A DNA stretch of 64,000 bases from Blastomussa wellsi (Eukaryota > Cnidaria > Anthozoa > Scleractinia > Plerogyridae), in NCBI GenBank assembly GCA_947652115.1, contig OX393570.1, forward strand, positions 21,830,481 to 21,894,480, read 5' to 3'. A program made the position numbers and the translations under genes. The notes beneath the pieces were generated by a model. That model saw only the letters and a list, made by a program, of their open reading frames with translations, was not told the DNA's origin and made no database searches. Shown here in pieces: positions 41,470 through 54,170 of the stretch. Each line of letters begins with the position of its first letter. Within the stretch, counting starts at the first letter, position 1.

Positions 41470-42893
41470 TAATTTATTGGATAGTTTAGAGTACAAACTG
41501 TTGAGCAATTTATTTAGTTCTATGCAGCCTACGTAATTAAGCTGGTATACCATTTTTATATACTTACAGGTGTAAAGTAAAATGCTGTTGTAACAATATA
41601 ACTTTTCATGCAAATTAAGTTGTTATAAATAAATAAATAAATAAATAAATAAATACAACAAATCTTACGAAAAAAACTGACTATTTTGTTCTACATTGCT
41701 TTCAATTCCGGCCGATCAATTATTTTAATATTTCGAAATGCTTCTTTTACGCGCCTGTCGACCTAGAATTTTACTAATTACTCTTTGGGGACTCCTGTTT
41801 AGATACTACATAGATGCAATTTACACTGACAAAATGTATTCACAACCGCGCGCTTTGGCTTAAGAACAATTGACGATAAAAATTATGGACGATGGGTGTG
41901 CGTAAAGACTCTGCAAGAAATAGAGTTGTACATACGTATGCAAAATGTGCATTTCCATTTACGCATAAACTGTATAACAAAATCCAAGGCCGGCTATTCG
42001 TTTAAGTTAAAATAGAATGAAGGAAACTGAATGGGGATGATCAGGCAAAGGAATGTTTTGTAAGTACAGCAAAATATTCTAGAAGTAAACCGGCAACAGC
42101 GTTTGAGAAAATCAAACATTTTTCGAATCACTGAGCCGACAAAAATTCAATTCGTCCATGTGTATTCGTTTTAGTTTGATAACGCAACTTTTCCTTGTGG
42201 ACTGGCCTTTCGTCCACACATCTGCAGTGAAAACGGTAAACGATCCGGAAAAGAATGCCTCTCTGCCATCTAAAAATTATTCACAATAAAATGTTAAATA
42301 AAGATCTCTTTTCAGGGTAACTGTTGCAAACGTTTCGCGCTTAGCCCTTCATCAGTGGAAATCAGTCGGTTGAGTTCTATTGATGAAAGGCTAAGCACTC
42401 TTTCAAACAGAAAGGGCTTGTGGGAGTGTTTTAGTAAAAATCGGGAAACACGATTTATTTCTCTAATAATCTAAACGAATATGTGTTAGACGTCCAAGGC
42501 GCTTTGTCGGTGAGAGTTTGCTAAATGGCCTACTTTTTAACAGCTGAACAAAATTGAAACAAATTAATGAAGCTTTACTAGATGCAGTCATTAATGGATG
42601 AAATTTATGTATGTACCAATGAAATCATCGCAAACCAAATGAGCTTTATTGTGTTTGCCTGCGACCAGCTGGCGTGTCGCCTACTTTTCCGGTAGTCGTA
42701 GAAACGGCCACTGTTTTAACGTGTTTGTTGCCGCATTACAGACCATGTGACATTCTCTAGAGAATTGTTCTTTTATCCATCCAAACTCCATTTATTCATG
42801 TACACGAAACTATTTGAAAATTTGAAAGAAAGAATTCTCAAGAGTATGATCACATGGTCTGCAACAAACCGCCCAAGCGAGAAAGGTCTATTG

Positions 42894-43062
42894 TATCAGT
42901 GGAGGATCCAAACGTTCCTTTCTGTGGGCCTTAAATTAAAGTGGGGGCCCAAGAAACTGTCGGCACTTCGAACCTTTCATCCATCATCCATTTTCATCCA
43001 TAATGGTGGTGGGGGGGGGGGGGGGGGGAAGGGGGCTCCTCTTCATCCGCCACTGAGTATAC
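42894..43062. mobile_element. MITE with GTATCAGTGGAGGATCC ends
   Basis: GTATCAGTGGAGGATCC at the left pairs loosely with CATCCGCCACTGAGTATAC at the right. The interior holds a run of G (43010-43028). The CAGTGGCGGATC-type terminus is common in hAT-like MITEs; the assignment is inference. Confidence 0.5.
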
Positions 43063-44565
43063 AGGTTAGGATTTTGGTAAAAACAGCTGCCAGATACTAG
43101 GTTATCGAAAAAAATTAGTCAACGTTCAGAAGAAAATTAGGCTGTCCAATCTCGCTATTTTAGGAGTTACACCTCATCTATCTCTTGTTCCCCATCCTTC
43201 CTGCCCAGGGCCAGGTAGTTCAGTGTTAACACCGCGATTATATCGTGAACACGGATTAACGGACGGAAACGTAAAGTGTTTTCTTGTACATGTAGAAATA
43301 TACAGTTTATTTTATTCCTTGCCACAAATTCAGTTTCACAAGCTAAAGAAAAGAAACTTATGTAAACCAATTATTATTGTTTTCGAACATCCATTCATTT
43401 TAACGTTAGATAAATTTATACTTTCACATGTGATATTTAACTTGCCATTAAGGTGTACACACCTTTGCATAAGATCACTGAACTGAAAATGTCGCGCACG
43501 TGAGGCGGCCACAAATGACTTATTGCTAAAAAAGCTACCATAAAAACTACATTAGACCCCCGTGGAAATACGCAAACCAGCATTGACCCGATTTACCTCC
43601 ACCAGCTTTCCAAGATCGATATCGCAATCCATTAACACAATTATACAAAAAACAGTCATTTTAGGCGACTGAAATAATGCTAAATAATTTCCTACTCTGA
43701 ATTTTTTTTATGCACAATTGTTGCTGACAAAAAAAGTTGCCCGAGGCGAAAAGGCAATGAATATGATTTCGTGCATACAGCTAGTACAACGAATGGTCAC
43801 GACAAATTAAAAAGGGACATATTTTCCCTAATACGCAGATATTCGCCTTTCAGCTCTAGCCGTATGTAGAAATGAAATGTATGTATGTAGTTCTACTTCA
43901 TCTGCTTTGATTCATTGCAACTGGGTAAAGTTGGCTTATTTAAATTTACACTATGTCCTTTATTCATCTGCCGCATGAGCGATCCAAATCGGGCGATCTT
44001 TGCTTATGTTGGTGTTATTAAAACAGAAATTAGTCTGTCGATCTCGCCAAATTATTTCTAAGCTGTAGCTGCAGGAAAATATGGGTGTAACTTGTTGATG
44101 TTTCTGTTGAAAAATGCCAAAACTGGCATCATTAAATGGCGGGTAACAAGATCTACCACCTGGTGATTTACATAGCAGTAAAATAACTGTGGCAAGTCTG
44201 GAGCGTACAGCCTTTGAACCGTTCCTTTTGAAACACAGCGAACTAACAAGGCTATGCGTGCTCCTCTTAATTGTCATATCTTCATAAAATAGACGAATTC
44301 TTACATTAGAGATTGTACTATTGTGCGGCCGGCAACTCAACTTTTTGTAACAATTTATTTCCAAATTAAGAAACAAGTTTGCCTTTCGCTCAACTGGCAT
44401 ATTTAAGCTCAAAACATATTTCATATACAGTTAGTTCATTAGTACAAGATTGGAACCTTACCGAAAAACAACTGATTGTAAATAATATATCAACCCCCTT
44501 TCCCCACCTCGTTTGTGTGCTCCTCGCCCCCAATTCCACCAGATGGCAAATAATTTATTCGCCAG

Positions 44566-44596
<31 letters not shown>

Positions 44597-44726
44597 TTCC
44601 AAACAGCGCTAAAACATCCAAAGTCCAGTTTGTTTCTTTTGCTTATGTACTCTAACTGATAGGTGATTAGGGGCACGCCCCCTTCCTCTAATAAGCCCTC
44701 ATCTCTAGTCAATTCCTCCGTATTAT

Positions 44727-44933
44727 CGGAGCTGCGTCACCATATTTTGAATTATTGTTTTGCGACGAGCCAAATTCCCCTTAAAATGTAGGAAACCTAA
44801 AAATAATAGTTTGCTAAGGAAGAAAAACAACAAAGAAGTGAAACAAGGATGGTTGAGGATGGAGAAGACTGAGACGGATTACAAATGACGAGTTTGAAAA
44901 ATATAGGCACAAACCGTGACGTAGCTTCTTTAA
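44727..44933. mobile_element. MITE, GGAGCTGCGTCAC family, copy 1
   Basis: GGAGCTGCGTCACCATAT at the left and GTGACGTAGCTTC at the right are inverted; internal AAAATGTAGGAAACCTAAAA is shared with the shorter copy at 60267-60360. Confidence 0.6.
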
Positions 44934-45642
44934 AGCCCCGGATGAGTTTGATTGAGCTATCACGTGAAGTGTTTCATAAACAAAAACATGTCTTAATTCC
45001 ACTTTCAATTCTTGTCAAAAATGATCGCGCCATGTCATGATAAGGTGATTATTAGCGTAGCATCTGTCTTTTAATTAATATTTGCAGCTGTTTTATTCTT
45101 TTAATGTACTTTACCCCACCAAGAAAAAAACTAGTTTGTAAGTGCTTTTCAATTAAAAGGAAAACCGACGCCAAGCTGCAATCATTCAAGCAGGCGGCGA
45201 GGTAGCGAGATCAGAACTACAGCATGTGGTTGAAGGCCAATTTGCTGTTTGCACTCCGTTAATTTCTCGTTCCGTGTCCTTTGCAAGAAATAATTCACTT
45301 CAGGAGTGTCTGAGTTTTTTGTTTAACGTTTCCTTTTTTAAGTAAATTGTGGATTCAATTCGTAAATATCAATTCTCAAAATCTTTAAAGCAACCAGTTT
45401 GTATTGCAACTGTTTTTCAGCTGTATGTATATTTTTGTGATCTTTAAAAAAAAAGAAGTTTTAGCAGTTTAAGTTCGACACAAATTCCTTTAATTTGAGA
45501 CACAATAGGAATAAACAAGTATATAAGGATGAAAGAAATTTTTTCAAGCAGACAGCTATAGAGCTTACAACGTTTCCTTCTAAATTATACTAGTTCTACG
45601 TTTGATAACCTGCATGACATTATCTGTTTGTCGCACCTATAG

Positions 45643-46260
45643 GAGGAAGAAATCAGCATCCGGGAATTTAACAATTTCTCCCCAAGAAGGAGAACCAGCC
45701 TTTTCCATGCATCCAAAGAACCAGGGATCACCTCGTTTGGTGATGGTCACCATAGAAACCAAATGTATGACACAGTAAGAGTTTTTTCAGTGAACTACTG
45801 CTGGCCGCGAAGCCTGAATGATGTTTGTTTCGATATCCATATTTTTAACTACAGTTGTTCAATAATTGGATAGTTTTTTCTTTGTTTTCACATGGGGAGA
45901 ACTCTCTTGAAACTGTTTTCTCGCCTTACCCCGATGCTACGTTCGTGCGGAACAGACCGGAGTTTGTAACGGTTAATCGCTAAAAAGGGACGTATGACCT
46001 GCCTGTTAACTCGCAGAAATGTTCACCGATCAAAAGGCACTATATTCCTGCCGTGGCAACGTCATCCGCCGACGGTAGAACATACTACCGATTTGTAGAA
46101 GAGAATTTGGAATGTGCGTGTGAATGCCAGATCATGCACCACACGGACGCCATATAAGAGTTATGACTGCATAGAGAAGTGTGAGGAAAATGACCACATG
46201 CGTGTGCACTCCAAGCACAGGGAAACGAAAGGACAAAATAATGGAGTATTCGTCAATAAG
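45643..46260 (+). pseudogene. decayed PDGF/VEGF-like gene (copy of growth-factor gene A)
   Basis: Exon 45643-45774 (EEEISIREFNNFSPRRRTS) matches the second exon of gene A. The third-exon counterpart at about 45893-46250 retains ATFVRNRPEFVTVNR and FVEENLECACECQI but is broken in several ways. The splice acceptor AG has become AC, the first knot cysteine is lost, the cysteine after VNR is a TAA stop, and the frame shifts after the CxCxC block with two further stops. No signal-peptide exon is seen. Homology to gene A is clear at both DNA and protein level, so this is a tandem duplicate that died. Confidence 0.8.
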
Positions 46261-46305
46261 AAAAAAAAGATATTAACTGGTGATTGTCGCCGGGCTTGGC
46301 GATAA

Positions 46306-47055
46306 GATTAGCTATTTTCTCTGAGGAGTGGTGGTGACACTTGATATGCAATTTTATTTGGGCTGGCGCTCGCGCTGGTTTCATTTAGAATCTACGACAC
46401 CGTGCTGTCGAGTCCAAGAAAAGCCGTGAAAGACTGAACTATGCACGGCTACAACCCTGCTTTATCGGTTTCGTGTTGAGGAGTCGCAAAGTCCAGCCTT
46501 GCAGTTTTTATTTTTGGCTGATCTCTTGCAGATCCCACGTAAGTTGGTTTATCGATTTCGGTCATGTTGATATCTCGCAAAGTTAAATTTTTACGTGGTA
46601 TCAGCGTTGCAGTTTTGTTTGCGCAACTTTTCAGAATGAATCTAACGGCTTGTGGGAAATTGAACTGTGCAGTTTTTCACCTGAAAGAAACTTTGCACGA
46701 GAAAGTAAATGTTGCGTGTACTGCTGATCTTTATTCACAGGAAACGACAAAACACAGCAGCTGAGATAGATTTACGTTTATTTTGAGCTTTAACATTGAC
46801 ATTACATTTCCCATACATTCCTTTATAATTCGAACATACAAACAGAAAGACCACTTGTGTGGGCTCCCTGTACTTTATTAATGCACAATACTGTTCTCGC
46901 GTACCAATTACTAGTACAGATTGCCACAAGTGAAGTTTAATAAATAAATAAATAAATAAATAAATATCGTTTATTCCACTCTCTTGCAGATAACTGAATT
47001 AACAAGCGGTTAAAATTAACAATAGTGCTTTCAGAATATTTTTCATTAATCTGAA
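46306..47055. other. intergenic between pseudogene and gene C
   Basis: No gene recognised. An (AAAT)n run occupies 46939-46967, and on the minus strand TTTATT motifs at 46940-46975 offer polyadenylation signals for gene C. Confidence 0.4.
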
Positions 47056-48555
47056 CTAAACTCTTCCTTCAAATGCTCCAATGTGTTCATCAAGCTCGCA
47101 CATGCACGAGTCTTCGCTCCATCTAAATCCAAACTCACACTTCAGTTGGTAAATACTACACCGGCATTGACACAATTCTCTATCCCATCGTTTGATTTCG
47201 TTTTTCCTACATTCGTCTTCACCACCATCAATACATACACATTCACAAATATCGCCAGCAAAACGTTGCCAAGAATAACACTTCTTCGGTAAGCAGGCAC
47301 ATCCACAGGCTGTGTGATTCCTCATTACAACTAGTTCGATTTTTTCACCCAAGTTTACCGCAATGGTAACGTTATTCTCTTTTGTGACAGCGCAATAACC
47401 AATCCCTAGGAAGAAAAGTAAAAACGTTCGAAAATTTAACAATTAGCAATTATTCTACGAGTTTAGCGGAGGCTACGCTTCGTTGGCTATTTGCGCATAA
47501 AAAACTCGGGTTCGCAGTCTCTTTGTGCTTGTAATTTTTTACTTGTGTGATGCTGAAGGCCTGCATAAATGGTTTCCTTCGCAGTCGTTATTTAACAAAA
47601 AATGCAAAGGAATAAAATCACGTACACATGAAAGAGAAGGCGAGAGAGAAAAAAACCGCCATGCACAAAATCGACCAAGATAACGCGTCGCTGCAACATG
47701 CCTTTTTGCCCTCCCTTGTGTGTTCACTTATTGTAATTATATGTCTCGGAATTATGTCCCTGTAACAAGCCAGCATTTAAACTCTGACGCCAGCCGGGAC
47801 GAATCAGTCAACTTACTTGGAGATATAGAACAGCCTCCAGCGCAGCGATGAAGTTTAACAAAGCTCGGCATATAAAAGCTTCGCCAATCTCTGGGCCCAG
47901 GCACCTGTACGATGCTAGGATACGGCTGGCAAAACATCATATGCAGTCTAACAACTTCTCTGTCTCCGCCTTTCTCTAGTCCGTTTACTACTAATAAAGA
48001 ATTCAGAACGGAGTCAGAGTGATGAAATATTTTGTCGCCTACTAAATATTTTGTCTAGTACCCCACAGCAAATCCGGACTACACTTATCAAGTTTTGCCC
48101 GTGCGAAGGCCTGTACTTTAACAGAGCTAGATTGAGGGCGAAGGACAAGTACAATCAAGAAAGAAAGCTTGCGATTTCTGTCCCTTTCTAATTGTACGAA
48201 ATATGAGAGAACATCTTCTTGCAGTATACATGCAATGTACTGTGGTTTTTGTGTTGACCTGTATTGTGTGGAAAACTGTAGCACATCTCACCTTCCTTAC
48301 CGTGTTCAGCTCCCAAGCGATTGTTGTCTTCAATTCGTTTGTTTTGGTGGTGCCATTTCAAGAAGCCTATTTTTATCTCTCGTGTATTTTCTGGTATGTC
48401 TTCAATGCGCTATTGAATTCAATAAAAACACGTCGCCATAATGGGTGGTTTAATTTAGTTATGTTTACGCATATATTTATTTTTACGCATATATTTGTAC
48501 TGTAAGGCTCTATTGAACCGTTGGGAAATAGCGCGGTATAAATTTATTATTATTA

Positions 48556-48632
<77 letters not shown>

Positions 48633-49739
48633 AAACTCCAGATGGTGTCAGTAGGAAGGGATATATAAACCTCTAGGCCGCTGGAGGCATTTTCCATTTA
48701 AGTGCCATTAACCGTCACATTTCCAGATGGTAATAAAAGAAATTAGTGGGCGTGTTTTTGGTGCTGTCTTCCCACAAAGGCCTAAACAGTCGCGCACCTT
48801 TTTTTGTGAACTTGCTTCAAATAAGCTGTTATCTCTATCGTAAGATATCAGTTTTCTTTAGTGCTTCCTGTCCGTTCATGAAAAGCAATTAGCTGCCGTT
48901 AGCCCCCGAGGGCTTGCTGGAGGTTTTAAGACGAGTTCAGATAATTATTTACAAGCACACGAAAGACTTATTGGCGTTCTGGAATTAATATTTCAGTAAA
49001 TCTCTCATTTGTTTTAGTTCCTCTGAATGTGTGGGTGTAATGTATTTGAACAAATGACAAAATATATGAAAATGAAATACCAAATAAGTAGATTATCGGA
49101 AACGCGAAACTCAGTAGAAATAACGTTGATAAATGAGTAAAAATTCATGTTTTCAGCTTCGGATACTAAATATAGATCTATATAGAGGTTGCACCAGAAT
49201 TCCATCGTTTATCACATTGCTAATCATGTTTGTTAAATTGCTTGAACCATTCTGGGGCTGTGGGTTATGGCTTTGTGCGTAGTTTATGATAGAAACTAAA
49301 ACGTTTCCTTTTAAGGTTAAAAGTTAGAATCGATTCGTCCCTTAATGCCAAACCATTAATACAATTCTTTTTAGAAAGGGAATAAAAATTACCCTCAATT
49401 AATGGCATCCAGCTTAATTTCCATTTACTGACGTCGTCACTCTTATCGAACTTTTAAAGATAAACCAATGTCCTCAAACATTGGATAGGTATTTGTTGGT
49501 CCCCGTTAATTTGTATTATGATCATAAGGAACAAAAATCTTCAAGGCCTTCCTGTAATAAAGAGCCTTGAATTTTCACGTGAAGTGAGAAATAATTAAGG
49601 CTGACATCCCCGTCACTGATGGAAATAGTTTTTTTCTTACCTTCAAAGTATCCAAAGAAATCGCCTTTTGCTTGATTCGCAAAGATACTGCGATAGTACA
49701 CAAGAACGCGAAGTTCAGTAATATCGTGACTTCCTTCAT
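47056..49739 (-). CDS. PDGF/VEGF-like secreted growth factor C
   Basis: Minus-strand exons found: 49739-49641 (signal peptide, MKEVTILLNFAFLCTIAVSL), 47975-47817 and 47405-47056. The second encodes FCQPYPSIVQVPGPRDW and KLHRCAGGC, the third GYCAVTKENN and HTACGCACLPKKC, so the cystine-knot domain is split by an intron. The tail has CECVC, CQCRC and CMC blocks and ends AFEGRV. The junction 47817/47405 is in frame; the one from the signal-peptide exon to 47975 is one base out of phase, so a short exon of 3n+1 bases between 47976 and 49640 is probably missing, as genes A and D have one or two exons there. Like the others it lacks the VEGF-A interchain cysteines (MPSF; AGGC). A TATA-like TTTATAAGG lies about 70 bases upstream of the ATG. 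Confidence 0.78.
47976..49640. other. intron of growth-factor gene C
   Basis: Contains an (ATT)n microsatellite of about 80 bases (48545-48625). No exon could be assigned with confidence, although one is expected from the phase mismatch. Confidence 0.4.
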
Positions 49740-49806
49740 TGTTCTGTGGTACGTGTACAGAAGCTAAAAGTTCAATGTATAATGGTTATCCCACTGATTG
49801 ACAGCC

Positions 49807-49816
49807 TTATAAAGAC
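49807..49816 (-). promoter_or_regulatory. TATA-like box of growth-factor gene C
   Basis: CTTTATAAGG on the minus strand, about 70 bases upstream of the initiator at 49739. Gene D has a TATAAAG at a comparable distance. Confidence 0.5.
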
Positions 49817-50339
49817 AGATGGTCTGCAGGAACTGATCCATAGCGAGCAAATTGTACTAAATTACCATAATTAATTCTGTTTTATTTATTTATATTAGTT
49901 CTCATATCAGGACTTCAAGATGTTTTAAACTGGACTGAATAATTTTTCATAACCTCGCTCCCGCGAGTAAAAATTATTACTTAATCCCGATGATTCCCTT
50001 ACAATTTTTGTAGAACGTAGTTTATTCAATGTTTACTCGACTATTTATTGTAATTTATCGATGTAGATGTTCGCAATTATATCATAAGTATAAATTAAGG
50101 CAAATGATATATTGTAAGGTAGCTATGAGATAACTTACTTGTAAACCTGAAATAACGCTAAACGAAGTCTAAAAATGAACAAAAAATGAACTTCATCTAT
50201 ACTTGGCCTCTTTAATATTAGCTTTGTTTTACGCAGCGTCGGTTTCAAACCACGCGATGATTTTAATATATAGTTTTAGCCAAGCCTACTTGAAAAGCTG
50301 AGCTCCGTATTTTTGCTGGTTCTTACAGCGCGAAAGGGC

Positions 50340-50551
50340 TAAGTGTGGCCACCCAACAAACTTTTTTGACGAGTTAGCCAATCAGAGAGCGCGGATTTGT
50401 TTGAGTTGTCCCGCCTCCTTGTTGAAAGCGCGACAGGTTTCGTGACAACAGCTTTGAACATTGTAAGGAGGCGGGACAGCTCAAATAAATTCGCGCTCTC
50501 TGATTGGCTAATTATAACTTGTCAAAAAAGTTTGTTGGGCGGCCACACTTA
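50340..50551. mobile_element. MITE with ~90-bp inverted arms
   Basis: AAGTGTGGCCACCCAACAAA at the left and TTTGTTGGGCGGCCACACTT at the right are inverted. Pairing continues through AGCCAATCAGAGAGCGCG and TGTCCCGCCTCCTT, leaving a loop of about 30 bases. Confidence 0.8.
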
Positions 50552-50842
50552 GGCGCGTCGCACTGTAATAATTTATCTGAAATAAATAATTATTGAAAAC
50601 GTCAACTCGAATTGCAGAATTCCCACTAAGAATGACCATAAAAAGTTAAAAAATGCTGCCAGAAGAAAAAAATCGGACCTAAACCCGCGATCAATAATGA
50701 AGAAAACCAATGCCTGGTCAGCGGTCAACTTAAAAAAAACACGTTACCTCGATGAGATCTAACCTGAGCCCCGAGCTGGTCATGTGATACTGGTCAGCGG
50801 ATACCTCGATTTGACAGCTGTCAATCGACCATAACATGGATG

Positions 50843-51538
50843 TAATTCGGTTTTATCAACTGGGTTGATAATGTGAATTGGCCACTGTAAAGAAATTCGA
50901 GAGCTGACGTTTCGAGCGTTAGCCCTTCGTTGGAGCGAATCAAGGAATTGTGTTTTTGTCGTCTTTCTCTACGTCACGAAGGTGTTCTCGGAATCGGTCG
51001 CCTAGTCCTCTCCCTGTTTCGCCGATGTATAACTTTTTGCAAAGAGTGCAAGTTATACAGTAGATGGCATTGGCTGAGGTACAGGTGAAATGATCAGTGA
51101 TCTCGATGGATCGCTTGGGTCCCGATATTTTGTCAACGTTGTGAATGAAAAGGCATGTTTTGCATCGTGCGCGAGCGCATTTAAAAGTTCCGAGTTGATC
51201 ACTTCTTTGGAATGCACTTCTGACTAAAAAGTTACCTATGTTTTTGTCGCGTTTGAATGAAATCGATGGAGGTTGCGAAAAGATTCTACCAGTGTCGGGA
51301 TCATTTTGAAGTAATTTAAAGTTTTTGAGAATGATGGATTTTACTGCGTGATTGTGAGGGTGAAATGTAAGGGTGAATGGAATTCTATCGTTGTTTTCTC
51401 TCTGTGACGTTTGTAGTGCTGACTGTCGATCAATTTGTTCGGCGCGATGATGGCCCGCTTGAACAACAGAAGCAGGATGCCTTCGATAGAAACTTTGATA
51501 TCCAGGAATGCTAAGGAAGTATCGGAAATTTCCCAGGT
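50843..51538 (-). mobile_element. Penelope-like retroelement remnant with GIY-YIG endonuclease end
   Basis: Minus-strand coding from 51535: a short piece with DTSLAFLDIKVSI (end of the reverse-transcriptase region), a frame change, then a long open stretch with RIFSQPPSISFKRDKNIGN and the GIY-YIG-type AIYCITCTLCKKLYIGETG followed by DRFREHLRDVEK. The order and motifs are those of Penelope-like elements. The protein stops at 50945 where the noncoding terminal sequence follows directly, so the last part of the endonuclease is deleted. The reverse transcriptase is almost wholly missing. Confidence 0.85.
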
Positions 51539-51909
51539 ATATTTAAGGGCAGTTGATACCGAAGAGAAAACTTGAAATTGTCACGAGCGAACACCGCCAC
51601 GCACAGTTGAGACAAACGGTACGATCGTTGTTTTCCCTGTTTCGAACTTTTCTCATAAACATCGCTAATATTTACCTTCCAAATGTTGCTGTCATAACAA
51701 CTCGAGTTCAAAAGGGATGCAATCGAAATTAATTGAAAACTCCGTGCCATACAGCCAAAATTTCTATCGATCTGTTTTCGTGGCGAACGAACAAGTTGAA
51801 ATTTCATTGTTCTGTACTCGACTTTTCATTGGTTGAAGTTAAAAAAATACAGAAATCTATTATTTCCGTTCTGCTTTTTGATTGGTTAACAGTAGCCGCA
51901 CTGTAATCC

Positions 51910-52170
51910 TCACTGTATCAACGAATGCTTTTCATTCAACTAATTTATTCTGTTGTTTTTCACGTTCCCAGGCACCGACCAATAGCATAGCTCCATCTTT
52001 CTGTATATAAACCACACACGACCCATAATTCCTCGATTTGCTCCGACGAAGGGCTAACGCTCGAAACGTCAGCTCTCGAATCTCTTTACGGTGGCCAATT
52101 CACATTCTCAACCCAGTTGATAAAACCAAATTATCTTGTTATACTTCCCACCGACGCAGAAACTCACCCC
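51910..52170 (+). mobile_element. Penelope-like element noncoding end (copy 2)
   Basis: Shares CAACGAATGCTTTTCATTCA, CCAATAGCATAGCTCCATCT and CGAAGGGCTAACGCTCGAAA with 20455-20712, and ends TTATACTTCCCACCGACGCA. A fragment of the same tail lies at 57475-57532. Confidence 0.65.
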
Positions 52171-52174
52171 CTCG

Positions 52175-52410
52175 ACTCTAACAAGGCTCTAACAAACGCT
52201 ATTTGAGGAGTAATATGTGTAAATGAAATTCGTCGCAGAAAACTTGAGTATCGTCTCAATTTTTGTAGATATTCTCGAAAAAAAAAACTCAAATTTCGCG
52301 TCTGTATCCCAGAAGATTGCCCGGGTCTCTTGATTCCCAGCAAAATGTTCAGATTTCTGGAAGAATTTGGTTTTTCTCTCGAAACTCACCCTCAAAGAGC
52401 TGACACCCCC
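52175..52410 (+). repeat. interspersed repeat family R2, copy 1
   Basis: Corresponds to 63020-63255: CTAACAAACGCTATTTGAG (CTAACAAACGCTGTTTGAG in the other copy), GATTCCCAGCAAAATGTTCA / GATTCCCGGCAACATATTCA, and GCTGACACCCC / GTTGACACCCC at the end. Diverged. Confidence 0.6.
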
Positions 52411-54063
52411 GTAAGCTAATAAATGACCTTGTTGGCCCTACGAGCACCCTCAAATGTGGTTTAATATCGGTTCGAGTTGTTCTTTGTCTCACCCACGTTC
52501 AGTGATCAACAGTTCATCTTTCACTTGGATTACCGATCTAAAAAAAGTTACCTTCTTTTTTCATCTACTAAATAATAAGTTGTCACAAGAATGTTTCAAG
52601 TCTAATATAGTACAATTGACTTGTTATTGGCACAAATCAAAGGCGTGGAAGCCGAAAATCAGTGTTTCTTTTAGATTTACGGGTTAAGTAGTAGTTCGCT
52701 CAAAACCAAGCAAATTGTCAATAAAATTAAATAAAGGTACAGCAAAATAATTATCCCTGATTTATCTTACTGTCATGAATGATGACCTTGAGACTATATA
52801 GTCGAATGCTTTTTACAATTAAGTTTGGTTTATTTTGTTTAGTTAAGACTAGTTTCTCTCTCAAATTTGGGGAGTGTTTTCAGTCGTGTAAGAAATTAAA
52901 CGACTTCTACTGATGGTATCATGGCAAAAGCAGAAGGTAAATAGTCGTTCGGAAATATGGCAAGAAATTTTCAAATAAGAAGCTTTGAAGTTCGACAAAG
53001 TTTTAGAGGTTGAGATTTTAAGGAAAATAATAACACAATAAAAAGCAGATAAATTATATTGATATTTCATTTTATATAAAATAAAAACTACTCTGAGCAA
53101 TGGGTTATTTTAAATGTTTACTGAAGAATAAATTTGTAAGTTGAAAGAGGTAACAAAAACTGTTAAAACGTGATTTACTTCCCAATCAATGTTCAGAATG
53201 TTTGCATTACAATCAAGGAACAGAGGTGGTGTTCATTTAAGTTCTCCAAAAATCTCTTTGAAGCTTGCGACCGAATATGGACTGTTCCCAGGGGCATTTT
53301 CTATCGACGTAACAAACTTGTTTTCTTCAAAATAAAACGTGCTAATTAAAATGAAACGTGATTGCAAAATAATACAACTCATAATTTAAAGATAATATTA
53401 CTTACTATCAATTTCCAAACATCCGTTGATTAAAATCTGGATCATGTTCTACATGGCTTTTGTTTTCCTTTTTGTTTTTGTTTAAAGATGCCCATGCTTT
53501 TACGTACGTTTAACGAACAGTTAAGAAGGATTCACTATAGTTTACTGCGATTGCATAAAATCAAATCTTGATTTTTTTGTGTGTGCGGGAACTGCAACAG
53601 GCAGTTAAAGTAAACAGTTTAATTATATAGTTCCCTAGCTTTAAGAAGTTGAGTGCTCACTTCCATTCCATATTTTTGTTGAACAAGCAATTTGGGGAAC
53701 AAATTGTGTCTGTAAATGGGTATATGTTACAAGTATCAGTTCTCAAGGAGAGTGAAACTGAATCGTTGCCTCAGAATTTGGTCGGTTTGTAAAGCGACAA
53801 GAAAGTCCATACTAGAGACTGAACGGGCAGAGAATTAGTCCTAGCTTTCAAATCTCCAATGGTGTTTTAGAGGCACGAAATTTACTTCACGCCGCACTAC
53901 ATTCATTGTTTTGTAAATACCTTCTTTTCTCCTAGGAATCGTACGACCGACATGTAAGTACCCCTGGAAACCGGCATCATTCTCTTAAGTGACCAATGCC
54001 ATTAGACGTACTGATTGACGTCAGCAATGTAAAGCCAGTTCAGTGTCAATTTCTCTTTGCATG

Positions 54064-54070
54064 TATAAAG
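54064..54070 (+). promoter_or_regulatory. TATA-like box of growth-factor gene D
   Basis: TATAAAG at about 100 bases upstream of the ATG at 54171. Confidence 0.5.
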
Positions 54071-54170
54071 TAGAATGTTTTGTGGCCAGTGATTGATCTC
54101 GGTACAGCACGCTTGTAGACTTACCTTACAGGAACGTAAGTAGCACCCTGACCTTCACCGCCAAGAAAAC

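Larger units (their letters stand above)
41470..45642. other. intergenic, no gene recognised
   Basis: Holds an (AAAT)n run (41627-41655), a MITE at about 42894-43062, an (ATT)n run (44565-44597) and a short inverted-repeat element (44727-44933). A signal-peptide exon for the pseudogene at 45643 was not found. Open frames such as 43960-44424 minus have no recognisable motif. Confidence 0.45.
49817..54063. other. divergent intergenic region between gene C (-) and gene D (+)
   Basis: About 4.3 kb with no gene. It holds a MITE (50340-50551), two Penelope-like pieces (50843-51538 and 51910-52170) and an interspersed repeat (52175-52410). The rest (52.4-54.0 kb) is AT-rich with no structure that I can name. 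Confidence 0.45.

Noticed and set aside
43960..44424. 154-codon minus frame
   Set aside because: No domain, no splice context, composition like the surrounding noncoding DNA.
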